Shown here: one piece after another, positions 18,052 through 27,043 of the stretch | How the letters are laid out: each line of letters opens with the position of its first letter | Position numbering within the stretch: position 1 is the first letter of the stretch | NCBI RefSeq assembly: GCF_018734325.1 | Contig: NZ_CP073754.1 | Location: forward strand, 1,302,001-1,366,000 | DNA length: 64,000 bases | Direction of reading: 5' to 3' | From: Methylomonas paludis | GTDB taxonomy: Bacteria; Pseudomonadota; Gammaproteobacteria; Methylococcales; Methylomonadaceae | Translations under genes and position numbers: made by a program | Notes under the pieces: generated by a model | What the model saw: the letters and a program-made list of their open reading frames with translations, nothing else | What the model was told of the DNA's origin: nothing | Databases searched by the model: none

Positions 18052-19340
18052 GCCATTATCGGCCTTATCCTGTGTATAAGGATTCCGGGGTGGAATGGTT
18101 GGGGATGGTGCCGGAGCATTGGGAATTAAGGCGTTTAAAATTTAACTTTCGACTTATAAGCGAAAAAGCAGAACATCGTACACAAACCATTGCTTTGGAA
18201 AATATTGAAAGTTGGACAGGTCGTTATATTCAAACTGACACCGAGTTTGAAGGCGATGGCATAGCTTTTAAAATTGGTGACATTTTGTTTGGGAAATTGC
18301 GACCCTATCTAGCAAAGGTTTATTTAGCAAATTCATCTGGTGAAGCTGTAGGCGACGTCTTTGTCATTCGACCTGGTTCATTTGTGTATCCCGCTTTTGC
18401 ACAGTATCAATTTTTATCCAACGAATTTATTAAAACAGTCGATGGTTCGACTTATGGTGCAAAAATGCCTAGGGTCAGTTGGGATTTTTTCTCTGATATG
18501 CCTCTTTGTACTCCTTCTGTAGAAGAACAAAAGGTAGTTGTCCAAAAGTTAGACAGCGAAACAGCCCGCATCGATGCATTGGTCAGCAAGAAAACCCGCT
18601 TTATCGAACTACTGCGCGAGAAGCGGCAGGCGCTGATTACTCAAGCCGTCACCAAGGGACTTGACCCGAATGTGAAGATGAAGGATTCCAGAGTGGAATG
18701 GCTGGGGGATGTGCCGGAGCATTGGCAAATCAAGCAAATTAAATATCTGGCAACACATATTGGTAGCGGCAAAACCCCATCGGGTGGGGCAGAAGTTTAC
18801 CAAGACTCTGGGGTAATTTTTTTAAGGAGTCAAAACATTCACGACGATGGAATACGATTAGAAGATGTTGCTTACATTACCGAAGAGGTTGATCAAGATA
18901 TGCGAGGGAGCCGTGTTTTTCAAGGCGATATATTGCTAAATATCACAGGGGCTTCAATTGGTCGAAGTTGCATGGTTGCAGATAACATAGGCCAAGCAAA
19001 TGTGAATCAGCACGTATGTATTGTTCGCATCATTGACAAAGTGACAGCGGTTTGGGTGGCTGAGTATTTTCTGAGCACTGCTATAAAGGCGCAAATAGAT
19101 TTTTCTCAAAATGGCGCTGGCCGCGAAGGGCTTAACTTTGAGCAAATTGGAAATATGGTAATTGCTTTACCACCAGTTCACGAAGAATTATCGATTTGTA
19201 AAATGCTTTCAACTAATCGAAATAGGCTTGACACCTTAATCTCCAAAACCGAACACAGCATAGAACTCCTCAAAGAACGCCGCAGCGCCCTAATTACCGC
19301 CGCCGTCACCGGCCAACTTGATTTACGGGAGGCGGTATGA
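18048..19340 (+). CDS. hsdS: Type I restriction-modification specificity subunit HsdS
   Basis: A 430-aa DNA-recognition subunit with the expected two target-recognition domains. Each half opens with a near-identical phrase: KDSGVEWLGMVPEHW near residue 11 and KDSRVEWLGDVPEHW near residue 210. Each half ends with a conserved helical spacer (IDALVSKKTRFIELLREKRQ and LDTLISKTEHSIELLKERRS). HsdS pairs with two HsdM subunits and determines the bipartite target. It shares ATGA overlaps with vapC upstream and the GIY-YIG gene downstream. Both domains look complete, so the system probably has an active specificity; the target sequence cannot be read from the protein. Confidence 0.95.
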   Translation: MSHYRPYPVYKDSGVEWLGMVPEHWELRRLKFNFRLISEKAEHRTQTIALENIESWTGRYIQTDTEFEGDGIAFKIGDILFGKLRPYLAKVYLANSSGEAVGDVFVIRPGSFVYPAFAQYQFLSNEFIKTVDGSTYGAKMPRVSWDFFSDMPLCTPSVEEQKVVVQKLDSETARIDALVSKKTRFIELLREKRQALITQAVTKGLDPNVKMKDSRVEWLGDVPEHWQIKQIKYLATHIGSGKTPSGGAEVYQDSGVIFLRSQNIHDDGIRLEDVAYITEEVDQDMRGSRVFQGDILLNITGASIGRSCMVADNIGQANVNQHVCIVRIIDKVTAVWVAEYFLSTAIKAQIDFSQNGAGREGLNFEQIGNMVIALPPVHEELSICKMLSTNRNRLDTLISKTEHSIELLKERRSALITAAVTGQLDLREAV

Positions 19341-20317
19341 ACCAAGGCCGCAGCATCCGCTTGTTTCTAGTGGACGGTACGCCGCATGGCTTGCTGACCG
19401 CCGAAATCATGAACTGGACTGGGCATGTTTTGACTGGCCCGCGCAGCAAACTGGCCGAATTGATACAGCGCCCGGAATGCGGACGCACCGGCGTTTATTT
19501 TCTGGTTGGCCCCGATCCTGACAATAGCCTTCGCTCCTTAGTCTATATCGGCGAGTCCGACGATGTGGCCAGACGGCTAAAGGAACACAACCGGCCTGAA
19601 GAACAGGGCGGCAAGGATTTTTGGGAAAAAGCTTGTTTGGTGACCAGTAAAGATCAAAATCTCACCAAATCTCACGTTAAACATCTGGAAAGCCGTTTGA
19701 TTGGCATTACCAAACAGCTTGGCTATTGCAAGGTGATCAATGGTACTGGACATGACTACGGTGGTTTGCCGGAATCCGATCTTGCCGATATGGCGTTTTT
19801 TCTGGAACAGATACGCACCGTGTTGCCGGTAGTGGGCTTTGATTTTCTGCGCGAACAGAATAAACCTTCTAGTTCGGCAACTACCGTCAGCAAACAACCC
19901 GTCAATCTGTCACCGCGATTTGTTACTCAAGTACCCAAGCATAACGAGCAAGCCATAGCCCAGGAAGTTGATGGCGTTTTCTTTGTGCTTAAAGGCTCTA
20001 AAGCCAGAGATGCTTGGAAGGGTCTGGAAGAAGGCGGCTACCGACCATTATTCAATCAACTTTTGGCGGATGCTGTGTTGCAGCCTGATGGCAATGGCCT
20101 GATGGTGTTTACCGACGATCAGGCATTTTCCAGCCCTAGCGCCGCTGCTGCGGTAATTTCGGGGCGAAGCGCTAATGGTCGAAAGGTGTGGATAGTGGAA
20201 AACACCGCGCAAAGCTATGCCGAATGGCAGAATCAGCAGTTGAGCCAACTGGGCGATGAGCAACCAGTCAATAATACAAATGCCATTGTCACTAATTTAG
20301 AAGTGACAGACGATTAA
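19337..20317 (+). CDS. GIY-YIG nuclease with C-terminal DUF4357
   Basis: A 326-aa protein. The GIY-YIG nuclease core is visible as GVYFLVG (from residue 52) and LVYIGESDDVARRLKEHNR (about residues 68-86). The C-terminal part (FVLKGSKARDAWKGLEEGGY through LMVFTDDQAFSSPSAAAAVI, then GRSANGRKVW) is a DUF4357 domain. Such proteins are often found inside type I restriction operons and are expected to cut DNA, but their role in restriction is not settled. The gene starts inside the hsdS stop codon (overlap 19337-19340) and ends 37 bases before hsdR, so it is an integral operon member. Confidence 0.88.
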   Translation: MNQGRSIRLFLVDGTPHGLLTAEIMNWTGHVLTGPRSKLAELIQRPECGRTGVYFLVGPDPDNSLRSLVYIGESDDVARRLKEHNRPEEQGGKDFWEKACLVTSKDQNLTKSHVKHLESRLIGITKQLGYCKVINGTGHDYGGLPESDLADMAFFLEQIRTVLPVVGFDFLREQNKPSSSATTVSKQPVNLSPRFVTQVPKHNEQAIAQEVDGVFFVLKGSKARDAWKGLEEGGYRPLFNQLLADAVLQPDGNGLMVFTDDQAFSSPSAAAAVISGRSANGRKVWIVENTAQSYAEWQNQQLSQLGDEQPVNNTNAIVTNLEVTDD

Positions 20318-20354
20318 TCACTGATAGCGCATAGAACACTTAGCAAAGGAAGTC

Positions 20355-23300
20355 ATGAGCCAAATCCATCACGAATGCGAACTGGAACGCCACATAGTCG
20401 AACAACTGGCAGAAGCCGGCTGGCTGGTCGGCAAATCCAGTGGCTATGACCAAGCCCGTGCGCTGTTTCCGGCAGATGTGATCGGCTGGCTGCAAGAAAG
20501 CCAACCCCAAGCCTGGGCTAAACTCTCCAGCCTGAATGGCGCCGGAACCGAGACCGCGGTACTGGATAGATTGGTGAAAACCCTGTCCAGTAAGGACGGC
20601 GGCACGGTGCATGTATTGCGCGATGGTTTTGCCATGGCTGGCGGCGGCACCTTGGCTATGAGTCAGGCTTTGCCGGAGGATGATAGAAACCAGACCGTGT
20701 TGACACGTTATGCCGCCAACCGCTTGCGGGTAGTGCCGCAATTGCGCTATTCCCTGCACAAGGGCGACGAGATCGATCTGGCGTTTTTCATCAACGGCAT
20801 ACCGGTCGCCACCGTGGAGCTGAAAACAGATTTCACCCAGTCGGTACAGGCGGCGATGCAGCAATACCGCATGGACAGGCCGCCGAAAAACGAAAAAACC
20901 GGCCGCGCCGAACCTTTACTGACTTTTAAGCGGGGCGCGGTGGTGCATTTCGCCATGAGCGATAGCGACATTCGCATGACGACCAAACTGGCGGGCGACT
21001 CCACTTTCTTTCTGCCGTTTAATCGCGGTAACGACGGCGCGGCAGGTAATCCGCCCGGCGATAATGGCAGCTATCCGGTTAGCTACTTCTGGCGGCAAGT
21101 ATTGCAAAAAGATAATTGGCTGCGGATATTCCAGCGTTTTGTGCTGCTGGAGCGCAAGGAAGAGCAGGATGCTCTGGGTAAAACCTATTTCAAGGAAAAC
21201 CTGATCTTTCCGCGTTTTCATCAATGGGAAGGCGTGACGAAAATGGTGGATACGGTGCGCCTGGAAGGTACGGGCCAGCCTTATCTGATCCAACACAGCG
21301 CCGGTTCCGGCAAGACCAACACCATCGCCTGGATGGCGCATTCCTTGATTCGGGTGCGGCAAGCGGATGGCGAACCTTATTTTCATAGCGTGATCGTCGT
21401 CACCGACCGCGCCGTGCTGGATAAACAACTACAGGACGCCATCGCCCAGATTGAACATCAAACCGGTGTGGTCTGCGCGATAGACCGGCAAACCTCCAGC
21501 AAACCGAAAAGCCAGCAATTGGCAGAGGCCATGCTCAGCGGTACGCCGATTATTGTGGTGACCTTGCAGACTTTTCCGCACGCCCAAAAGCTTATTCTGG
21601 CCGAACAGAGTCTACGCGACAGGCGTTTCGCCATCATTATTGACGAGGCGCACAGCTCAACCGGCGGCACCACCGCGGATGACTTGCGCTATGTCCTGAC
21701 CGGACAGAGCGAAGAAGAATGGGAAAAACTCAGCAAGGAGGAAAAACTGTCGGTGTGGCAGTCTTCCCGGCAACGGCCCGGCAATGCCAGCTATTTTGCC
21801 TTTACCGCAACACCTAAGCATTCCACGTTAAGTCTATTCGGAAGACCACTTAAACCGGAGCTGCCGCCTGCCAAAGACAATCCCCCGGTGCCGTTTCATC
21901 TGTACACCATGCAGCAGGCCATTGAGGAAGGTTTTATCCTGGATGTGCTGAAAAATTACACCACCTATGACGTGGCCTTGCGTATCGGTTCCGAATTTGC
22001 CAAGCAGTCGGATCAACGTGTCGATGAAAAAAGCGCGAAACGGGCGCTGGCCAAGTGGCTGTCACTGCATCCAACCAATGTGGCGCAGAAGGTGGAATTG
22101 ATCGTGGAGCATTTTCGCAGCAATGTCGCCCACTTACTGGGCGGTCAGGCCAAAGCCATGGTGGTGACGTCTTCCAGAGCATCGGCGGTTAAATACCAAT
22201 TGGCTCTGGAAAAATATTGTCAGAGTAAAGGCTATCAAAATATTCAGGCCATGGTGGCTTTTTCCAGCGAAATTTCGAACCAGGAAGTGTTGGACGGCCA
22301 GTATGCCGAAAAGCACCAGTTTAACGAAACCAATATGAATCCGGGTCTCAAGGGCCGGGACATGCGTAAGGCGTTTGCGACGCAGGAATATCAGGTGATG
22401 ATCGTCGCCAATAAATTCCAGACCGGATTTGATCAGCCGAAACTGGTCGCCATGTATCTGGATAAGAAAATTTCCGGTGTGGAAGCGGTGCAAACCCTGT
22501 CTCGTCTGAACCGGACCTATCCAGGCAAGGATAAGACCTTTGTGCTGGATTTTGCCAATAAAGCTGAAGAAATCCTGGCGGCGTTCAGAACCTTTTACCG
22601 CGATGCCCAGGTTGCCGATGTGCAGGACCCGAATATCGTTTACGACATCAAACAGCGTCTGGATGGCATGTATCTTTATGAAGCCAAGGAAGTGGAGGCA
22701 TTTGGCGAGGCCGTTGTCAGTCAATACGTTACCCACCAGAAGCTGTATTCCTTAACCCAACCGGCCACCGACCGCTTTAACGGAAAACTGAAAGCCCTGA
22801 ATGACGCCATAGACCAGTGGGACGAAGCCTGGCGCATCGCCAAAGACGCCGGTGATGAAAAAGCCATGGAAGATGCCGATATTCAGCGCTCGGAACAGAC
22901 CAAGGCCCGCGATGCACTGATGATCTTTAGCGAGAGCCTATCCAAGTTTGTCCGCACCTACGAATATGTGGCGCAACTGGTCGACTTTGCCGATCCGGAG
23001 CTGGAAGCGTTTGCCTGTTACGCCCGTCTATTACGCAAACGCTTGAAAGGCATTGCCCCTGAACAAGTTGACTTGGGCGATTTGACGCTGACGCACTATA
23101 AAACCACCAAAGGCGGAACACTGACAGGTGTCGGCATAGGAGAGGAACAACCGGAACTCTATGGTATTACCGACAATGGTTTGCGCGATGCTCGCGACCG
23201 TGAAAAGAAATATCTGTCGGAACTGATAGAAAAACTCAATGACGCTTTCGGCAAAGACATCGGCGACAAGGACAAAGTAGCCTTTGCGGTACATGTCTCT

Positions 23301-23546
23301 GAAAAGCTGCGCGACGACGCCATCGTCATGGCCCAGGTACAAAACAATAGCCGCGATCAGGCCATGAAAGCCAATCTGCCCGCAGCCACCGTAGCCGCTA
23401 TAGTCGCTGCCATGAACACCCACCAAAGCCTAGCAACCAAGCTGTTAAGCGATGAAGTGACGCGCGACCTGTTTCTTGCCGTGGTTTATGAAATGCTGAA
23501 GAAGGATGTGAGTGGGGATTTAGTGGCTGCGGCGAGAGGTCTATAG
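20355..23546 (+). CDS. hsdR: Type I restriction endonuclease/translocase subunit HsdR
   Basis: A 1063-aa motor and nuclease subunit, normal in length. The PD-(D/E)xK nuclease domain shows Asp141 (DEIDLAFFINGIPVA) and the ELK triad at about 155-157. The SF2 translocase has Walker A GSGKT (317-321), the DEAH box IIIDEAHSS (Asp430) and motif III FTATPKH. Later helicase motifs include NKFQTGFDQPKLVAMYLDK and VQTLSRLNRTYPGKDK. The C-terminal helical domain binds the methyltransferase core. A strong AAGGAAG precedes the ATG. All catalytic residues are present, so this subunit should be active. Confidence 0.95.
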   Translation: MSQIHHECELERHIVEQLAEAGWLVGKSSGYDQARALFPADVIGWLQESQPQAWAKLSSLNGAGTETAVLDRLVKTLSSKDGGTVHVLRDGFAMAGGGTLAMSQALPEDDRNQTVLTRYAANRLRVVPQLRYSLHKGDEIDLAFFINGIPVATVELKTDFTQSVQAAMQQYRMDRPPKNEKTGRAEPLLTFKRGAVVHFAMSDSDIRMTTKLAGDSTFFLPFNRGNDGAAGNPPGDNGSYPVSYFWRQVLQKDNWLRIFQRFVLLERKEEQDALGKTYFKENLIFPRFHQWEGVTKMVDTVRLEGTGQPYLIQHSAGSGKTNTIAWMAHSLIRVRQADGEPYFHSVIVVTDRAVLDKQLQDAIAQIEHQTGVVCAIDRQTSSKPKSQQLAEAMLSGTPIIVVTLQTFPHAQKLILAEQSLRDRRFAIIIDEAHSSTGGTTADDLRYVLTGQSEEEWEKLSKEEKLSVWQSSRQRPGNASYFAFTATPKHSTLSLFGRPLKPELPPAKDNPPVPFHLYTMQQAIEEGFILDVLKNYTTYDVALRIGSEFAKQSDQRVDEKSAKRALAKWLSLHPTNVAQKVELIVEHFRSNVAHLLGGQAKAMVVTSSRASAVKYQLALEKYCQSKGYQNIQAMVAFSSEISNQEVLDGQYAEKHQFNETNMNPGLKGRDMRKAFATQEYQVMIVANKFQTGFDQPKLVAMYLDKKISGVEAVQTLSRLNRTYPGKDKTFVLDFANKAEEILAAFRTFYRDAQVADVQDPNIVYDIKQRLDGMYLYEAKEVEAFGEAVVSQYVTHQKLYSLTQPATDRFNGKLKALNDAIDQWDEAWRIAKDAGDEKAMEDADIQRSEQTKARDALMIFSESLSKFVRTYEYVAQLVDFADPELEAFACYARLLRKRLKGIAPEQVDLGDLTLTHYKTTKGGTLTGVGIGEEQPELYGITDNGLRDARDREKKYLSELIEKLNDAFGKDIGDKDKVAFAVHVSEKLRDDAIVMAQVQNNSRDQAMKANLPAATVAAIVAAMNTHQSLATKLLSDEVTRDLFLAVVYEMLKKDVSGDLVAAARGL

Positions 23547-23547
23547 A

Positions 23548-23800
23548 TTATTGTTTGCTAATGCCTATGTTTTTTATGTTACGACTGGTTGATTTTTCGG
23601 GTGGGGACATTTCGATTAAACCTGCCTCTAACGCATTGCTGAGTTAGCCTAGGCGGAGATTAGCTTGGCTCTCCGAACACATCCCTATTTTTATCACCTT
23701 ACATCACTCGCAATAGCGGGCCAACTTGAGGGGTGACTTGGTGGGCGCCTTGAGGGGTAACTTGAGGGGTAACTTGAGGGGTAACTTGGAGGGTACTTCG
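23548..23800 (-). pseudogene. C-terminal relic of a VTPQ-repeat Fic/ATP-binding type protein
   Basis: On the minus strand the 12-bp direct repeats at about 23723-23795 (unit ACTTGAGGGGTA on the plus strand) encode QVTPQVTPQVTPQ, then QVGPLLRVM. After a frame change the sequence reads ALEAGLIEMSPPEKSTSR, ending in TAA at 23548-23550. Tetrapeptide VTPQ/VTPE repeats leading into a winged helix with LEAGLIEMTIPDKP are typical of the C termini of Fic-family and AlbA_2-type ATP-binding proteins common in defence islands. Stops and frameshifts are present and the N-terminal part is absent, so this is a relic. It is convergent with hsdR. Confidence 0.65.
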
Positions 23801-23852
23801 GATTCAGCATCGGGCTGCCCACCCCCTCATGATGTGCAACGATTACTGCTAA

Positions 23853-25049
23853 GGAACCTCTGAAAAACTGACATTTTCAGCATCAGCCACTTGAAAAGTT
23901 GATCAAAGATTTGAATATTTGGCCATTTTTGTATAAAAACAGCCGGATTTACTCCAAAATAAGCCCGTTTCTGGGCCTATTTTCAAATTTCAGACGCAAT
24001 CAGGCGTCGACGTTCGTAAGCATCCCCGCGTATGACATTGGCAATCGCTGCCAGGAAGGTCAATCGGGCAGCGTTTTTGGCTAAACCGCGATAGCGATTT
24101 TTGGCGTAGCCAAAGCGGATTTTAATATCCCGAAATACGTGTTCGACCTTGGCTCGGCGGCTGGCCAGTTCGCGAGCTGCCTTGCGCATGAGTTGGGCCT
24201 CATCGCTATCGTCTTGCGTTAACTTGGCCAGTTTGCCCGGACGCATCGCAATCACACAGGTCGGCGGGTTTTCGCTTGGCATCTCGGGGCGTTTATCCAA
24301 CCCTTGATAACCCGCATCGCCGTGTACAAACTGCTCTTCGCCATGCAGCAAGGCGGCGGCTTCGGCAATATCGCTGACATGTCCAGAGGTGACTTTGAGG
24401 GTATGCACCAAGCCGGTTTCGTGATCAACACCGATATGAAATTTGCTGCCGAAAAACCATTGATTGCCCTTTTTACTGGCATGCATTTCCGGGTCACGCG
24501 TTTTGCTTTGATTTTTGGTCGAGGTCGGGGCGGCAATCAGGCTGGCATCGACGATGGTTCCCGCTTTTAAAAACAAACCACGCTCACCTAGTGTTTGATT
24601 GATAGCCATGAAGATTTGCTCGGTTAAGCCGTGTGCTTCGAGTAAATGCCGAAACTGCAAAATCGTGCTTTCATCGGGAATGTTTGCTAGGCGGATACCG
24701 CAAAATCGGCGCAGGGATTCAATCTCATACAGCGCATCTTCCATGCCTGGATCGGAATAGTTGTAAACAATCTGCGCCACATGCGCACGCAGCATGGATT
24801 CCAGCGGAAAGGCTTTCCGACCGCGACCCTTGCCGAGCGCGTAATGCGGGGCAATCACCGCCATCATGGACTGCCAGGGTAATAATCCGTTGAGTTGATC
24901 GAGAAACTTTTCGCGACGGGTGACTTTGCCTTTATGGGCGTATTCGGCATCGGCAAAACTCAGCTGTTGGTAGTGATCCATGGGCGTTCTCTCGATAACA
25001 ACTTTGATGGTTATATTATATCGCAGACGAGCAATTAATCAGAGGTTCC
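23853..25049 (-). mobile_element. IS5-family insertion sequence, complete copy
   Basis: The 1197-bp element runs from GGAACCTCTGA to TCAGAGGTTCC, with TAA flanking both ends as a target duplication (23850-23852 and 25050-25052). It encodes one intact transposase on the minus strand. A shorter deletion derivative is at 13662-14582 and a 33-bp end fragment at 27634-27666. It lies between the VTPQ relic and a broken hsdR. Confidence 0.93.
23983..24981 (-). CDS. IS5-family DDE transposase
   Basis: A 332-aa transposase with the N-terminal InsH-type domain (MDHYQQLSFADAEYAHKG, RREKFLDQLNGLLPW) and the DDE core: TIVDASLIAAP gives the first Asp, HGDAGYQG the second and VEHVFRDIKIRFGYAKNRYR the Glu plus conserved Arg/Lys helix. 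Length and motifs match IS5-group transposases. Nothing suggests inactivation, so this copy could mobilise itself and the deletion derivative at 13.7 kb. Confidence 0.93.
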   Translation of the reverse strand: MDHYQQLSFADAEYAHKGKVTRREKFLDQLNGLLPWQSMMAVIAPHYALGKGRGRKAFPLESMLRAHVAQIVYNYSDPGMEDALYEIESLRRFCGIRLANIPDESTILQFRHLLEAHGLTEQIFMAINQTLGERGLFLKAGTIVDASLIAAPTSTKNQSKTRDPEMHASKKGNQWFFGSKFHIGVDHETGLVHTLKVTSGHVSDIAEAAALLHGEEQFVHGDAGYQGLDKRPEMPSENPPTCVIAMRPGKLAKLTQDDSDEAQLMRKAARELASRRAKVEHVFRDIKIRFGYAKNRYRGLAKNAARLTFLAAIANVIRGDAYERRRLIASEI

Positions 25050-25092
25050 TAAAGTGCTTTACAATTAGCACTGAATTATTTGGACTCGCCAT

Positions 25093-26260
25093 ATGTCGAT
25101 AACAGAGAGCCAGGTCGAGCAAAGCTTAATCGCTAAATTAACCGATCTTAAATATACACATCGCCACGACATTCGCGACCGCGATGCGCTTGAGCAAAAC
25201 TTCCGTCAAAAATTTGAGGCGTTAAACCGCGTTCACCTAACTGACGCGGAATTTGCCCGCTTGCGCGACGAAATTGTCACCACCGACGTGTTCACTGCTG
25301 CAAAGAAACTTCGCGAGCGTAATACGTTCATACGTGAGGACGGCACACCGCTGCAATATACATTAGTCAATATTAAAGACTGGTGTAAGAACGACTTCGA
25401 AGTTGTCAACCAACTGCGTATTAATACCGATAACAGCCATCATCGCTACGACGTAATTTTGCTGATCAACGGCGTACCTGTAGTGCAGATCAAGCTGAAA
25501 ACCCTTCAAGTCAGCCCGCGCCGTGCTATGGAGCAAATCGTCGAGTACAAAAACGACTCAGGCAATGGCTACACCCATACGCTGCTGTGCTTTATGCAGT
25601 TGTTCATTGTCAGCAATGGAAGCGACACCCGCTATTTTGCCAATAATCACCACCAGCACTTTAGCTTCAACGCCGACGAGCGATTTTTACCGCCGCTGAA
25701 AATCTTGGAAGCGGAACGTAAGTGGAGCGAAGATTTTTAGTCCCCGATAGGCGTAGCGCCGGGCGGGTTTTCGAAGCGAAGCGGAGAAAACCTGCAAGGC
25801 ATCGCGAAACGCCGTCAAGTCACTTGGAGCCGAAGTTCCGATCCCCTTGTTGGGTCGGAACGAGGTGAGGAGGACGAATCGGGGCCGCCGGAGGCATTAG
25901 CGGTCGCGTAATTTTTGCCGCTTGTTGGGGCTGGGATGCCCCTAAACAAGCTTTCGCAAAAATAGCGACTCACTGATCTATCAATTGGCAGATGAAAACA
26001 ACAACAAAATCGCCCATTTATATGAGTTTGCCGATAAGTTTTTAGCAAAATGCACGCTGGGGCAAATGATTAGCCGCTATATGGTGTTGGTCGCTAGCGA
26101 GCAAAAGCTGATGATCATGCGCCCATATTCGCATTTCGAGCCACAAGAGATGATGGAAGAAAACAAACAACATTTTAAAAACATTTTGACCAAGTTCATG
26201 GCTGATTATGAGTTCAACCCCACGTTATTCCCGGAAATCACTGAAGAGACATCGGTATGA
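25093..26260 (+). pseudogene. hsdR-like gene split by a 283-bp repeat and deleted internally
   Basis: The 5' part (25093-25692) encodes an HsdR N-terminal nuclease domain ending at FNADERFLP. The reading frame then enters the inserted repeat, giving a stop at 25740. Exactly after the repeat the sequence resumes at IYQLADENNNKIAHLYEFAD and MISRYMVLVASEQKLMIMRPY, which is the natural continuation, so removal of the repeat restores the frame. Beyond RPY it joins a foreign-looking tail (FKNILTKFMADYEFNPTLFPE) and stops at 26260, so the whole helicase region is missing. The nuclease motif reads VVQIKLKT where the family has an IELK-type motif, suggesting Glu to Lys at the catalytic site. Confidence 0.8.
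25694..25976 (+). repeat. 283-bp structured interspersed repeat, copy 2 (inside hsdR)
   Basis: This is the inverted near-identical copy of 9718-9999, differing by one inserted base as far as I can align by eye. It separates codons FLP (ending 25692) from IYQ (starting 25976) of the hsdR relic. There are no terminal inverted repeats and no target duplication longer than a base or two. Several internal palindromes are present. It behaves as a small non-autonomous mobile repeat. Confidence 0.88.
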
Positions 26261-26424
26261 CCGAACAAGAACTCAATCTACAGATCAAAATCCTATGGGG
26301 CATCGCCGATCAACTGCGCGAAGCGATGAATGCCGAAGCTGTGATAAACAAGGCGATTGCTAATTGTGACGCACTGCGTCACAAATTGAGCTTGAACAGT
26401 GACCTAAATTTTCAGAAGGTATAA
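26257..26424 (+). pseudogene. HsdM N-terminal fragment joined to an unrelated tail
   Basis: A 55-codon ORF opening MTEQELNLQIKILWGIADQL, then REAMNAE, which matches the start of HsdM (compare the related sequence at 27040). After MNAE the sequence switches to VINKAIANCDALRHKLSLNS and stops, so all methyltransferase motifs are absent. The ATG overlaps the stop of the upstream hsdR relic (ATGA at 26257-26260), preserving what was probably an hsdR-hsdM operon junction. Confidence 0.6.
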
Positions 26425-26428
26425 ATCA

Positions 26429-26668
26429 ATGGAAGCAATTCGTGAAATTCAAACGGTAAAAAACGGCGAAGTCCAACTTCAATTGCCTAAACAATTCTGG
26501 GGGCAAGAAGTTGAAATTATTGTGCTTGCTATGCGGCCAGCCGCTACGCCGTCTATGGGTAAAAAAAGCTTACGTGGCATTTTGAAACACTATGCCAATC
26601 CGGCGTTGATGGAAAAGGAGCAATCGGCTTGGTTTGATTCAGTAGGGGAAAGCGATGAGCTTGGTTGA
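26429..26668 (+). CDS. VapB-like antitoxin (partner toxin broken)
   Basis: A 79-aa protein starting MEAIREIQTVKNGEVQLQLP, with a beta-hairpin AbrB-like N terminus and an acidic tail (MEKEQSAWFDSVGESDELG). It overlaps the PIN-domain gene start by 14 bases, as VapB genes do. An AGAAGG ribosome-binding site lies about ten bases before the ATG. The antitoxin itself looks intact even though its toxin carries a frameshift. Confidence 0.65.
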   Translation: MEAIREIQTVKNGEVQLQLPKQFWGQEVEIIVLAMRPAATPSMGKKSLRGILKHYANPALMEKEQSAWFDSVGESDELG

Positions 26669-27043
26669 TGCCAATATCGTCTTGCGTTATTTGCTTGACG
26701 ATCATGCCGAATTATCGGCGAAAGCAGCGGCAATTCTGGAACAACAAACGGTAACCTTGCCTATCGAAGCGGCTTGCGAAGTGGTATACGTATTGCAAAA
26801 AGTCTATGCCGTGAATCGAGAAGAGATTCGGCAACTGCTAACCTGCTGCACGAAGCACTGGTGAGCATGGAAAAACCCGAAGTATTTTTTAAAGCACTTG
26901 AATACTTTGGCAACACTTCGCTCGATTTTGTGGATATCTTACTCTGCGCTTACCACACGGTAGAAGGACAGGAAGTATTCTCTTTCGACCAAAAGCTCAT
27001 TCAGTTTATGCAACGAGCCAATCAACCATCAGCCCCAATATGA
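26655..27043 (+). pseudogene. vapC PIN toxin with a frameshift
   Basis: The first frame encodes MSLVDANIVLRYLLDDHAEL through NREEIRQLL, then hits TGA at 26862-26864. The missing second half continues one frame back: NLLHEALVSMEKPEVFFKAL, then TSLDFVDILLCAYH and VFSFDQKLIQFM. Together they make a complete PIN domain (first Asp in VDANIVLR, C-terminal Asp in DFVDILL and FSFDQKL). A single-base deletion near 26835-26842 explains the break. Loss of the toxin with retention of the antitoxin is the expected order of decay. Its end overlaps the next hsdM start by ATGA (27040-27043). Confidence 0.8.

Noticed and set aside
23723-23795. Possible CRISPR array (short direct repeats)
   Set aside because: The units are contiguous 12-mers without spacers and encode VTPQ peptides on the minus strand.
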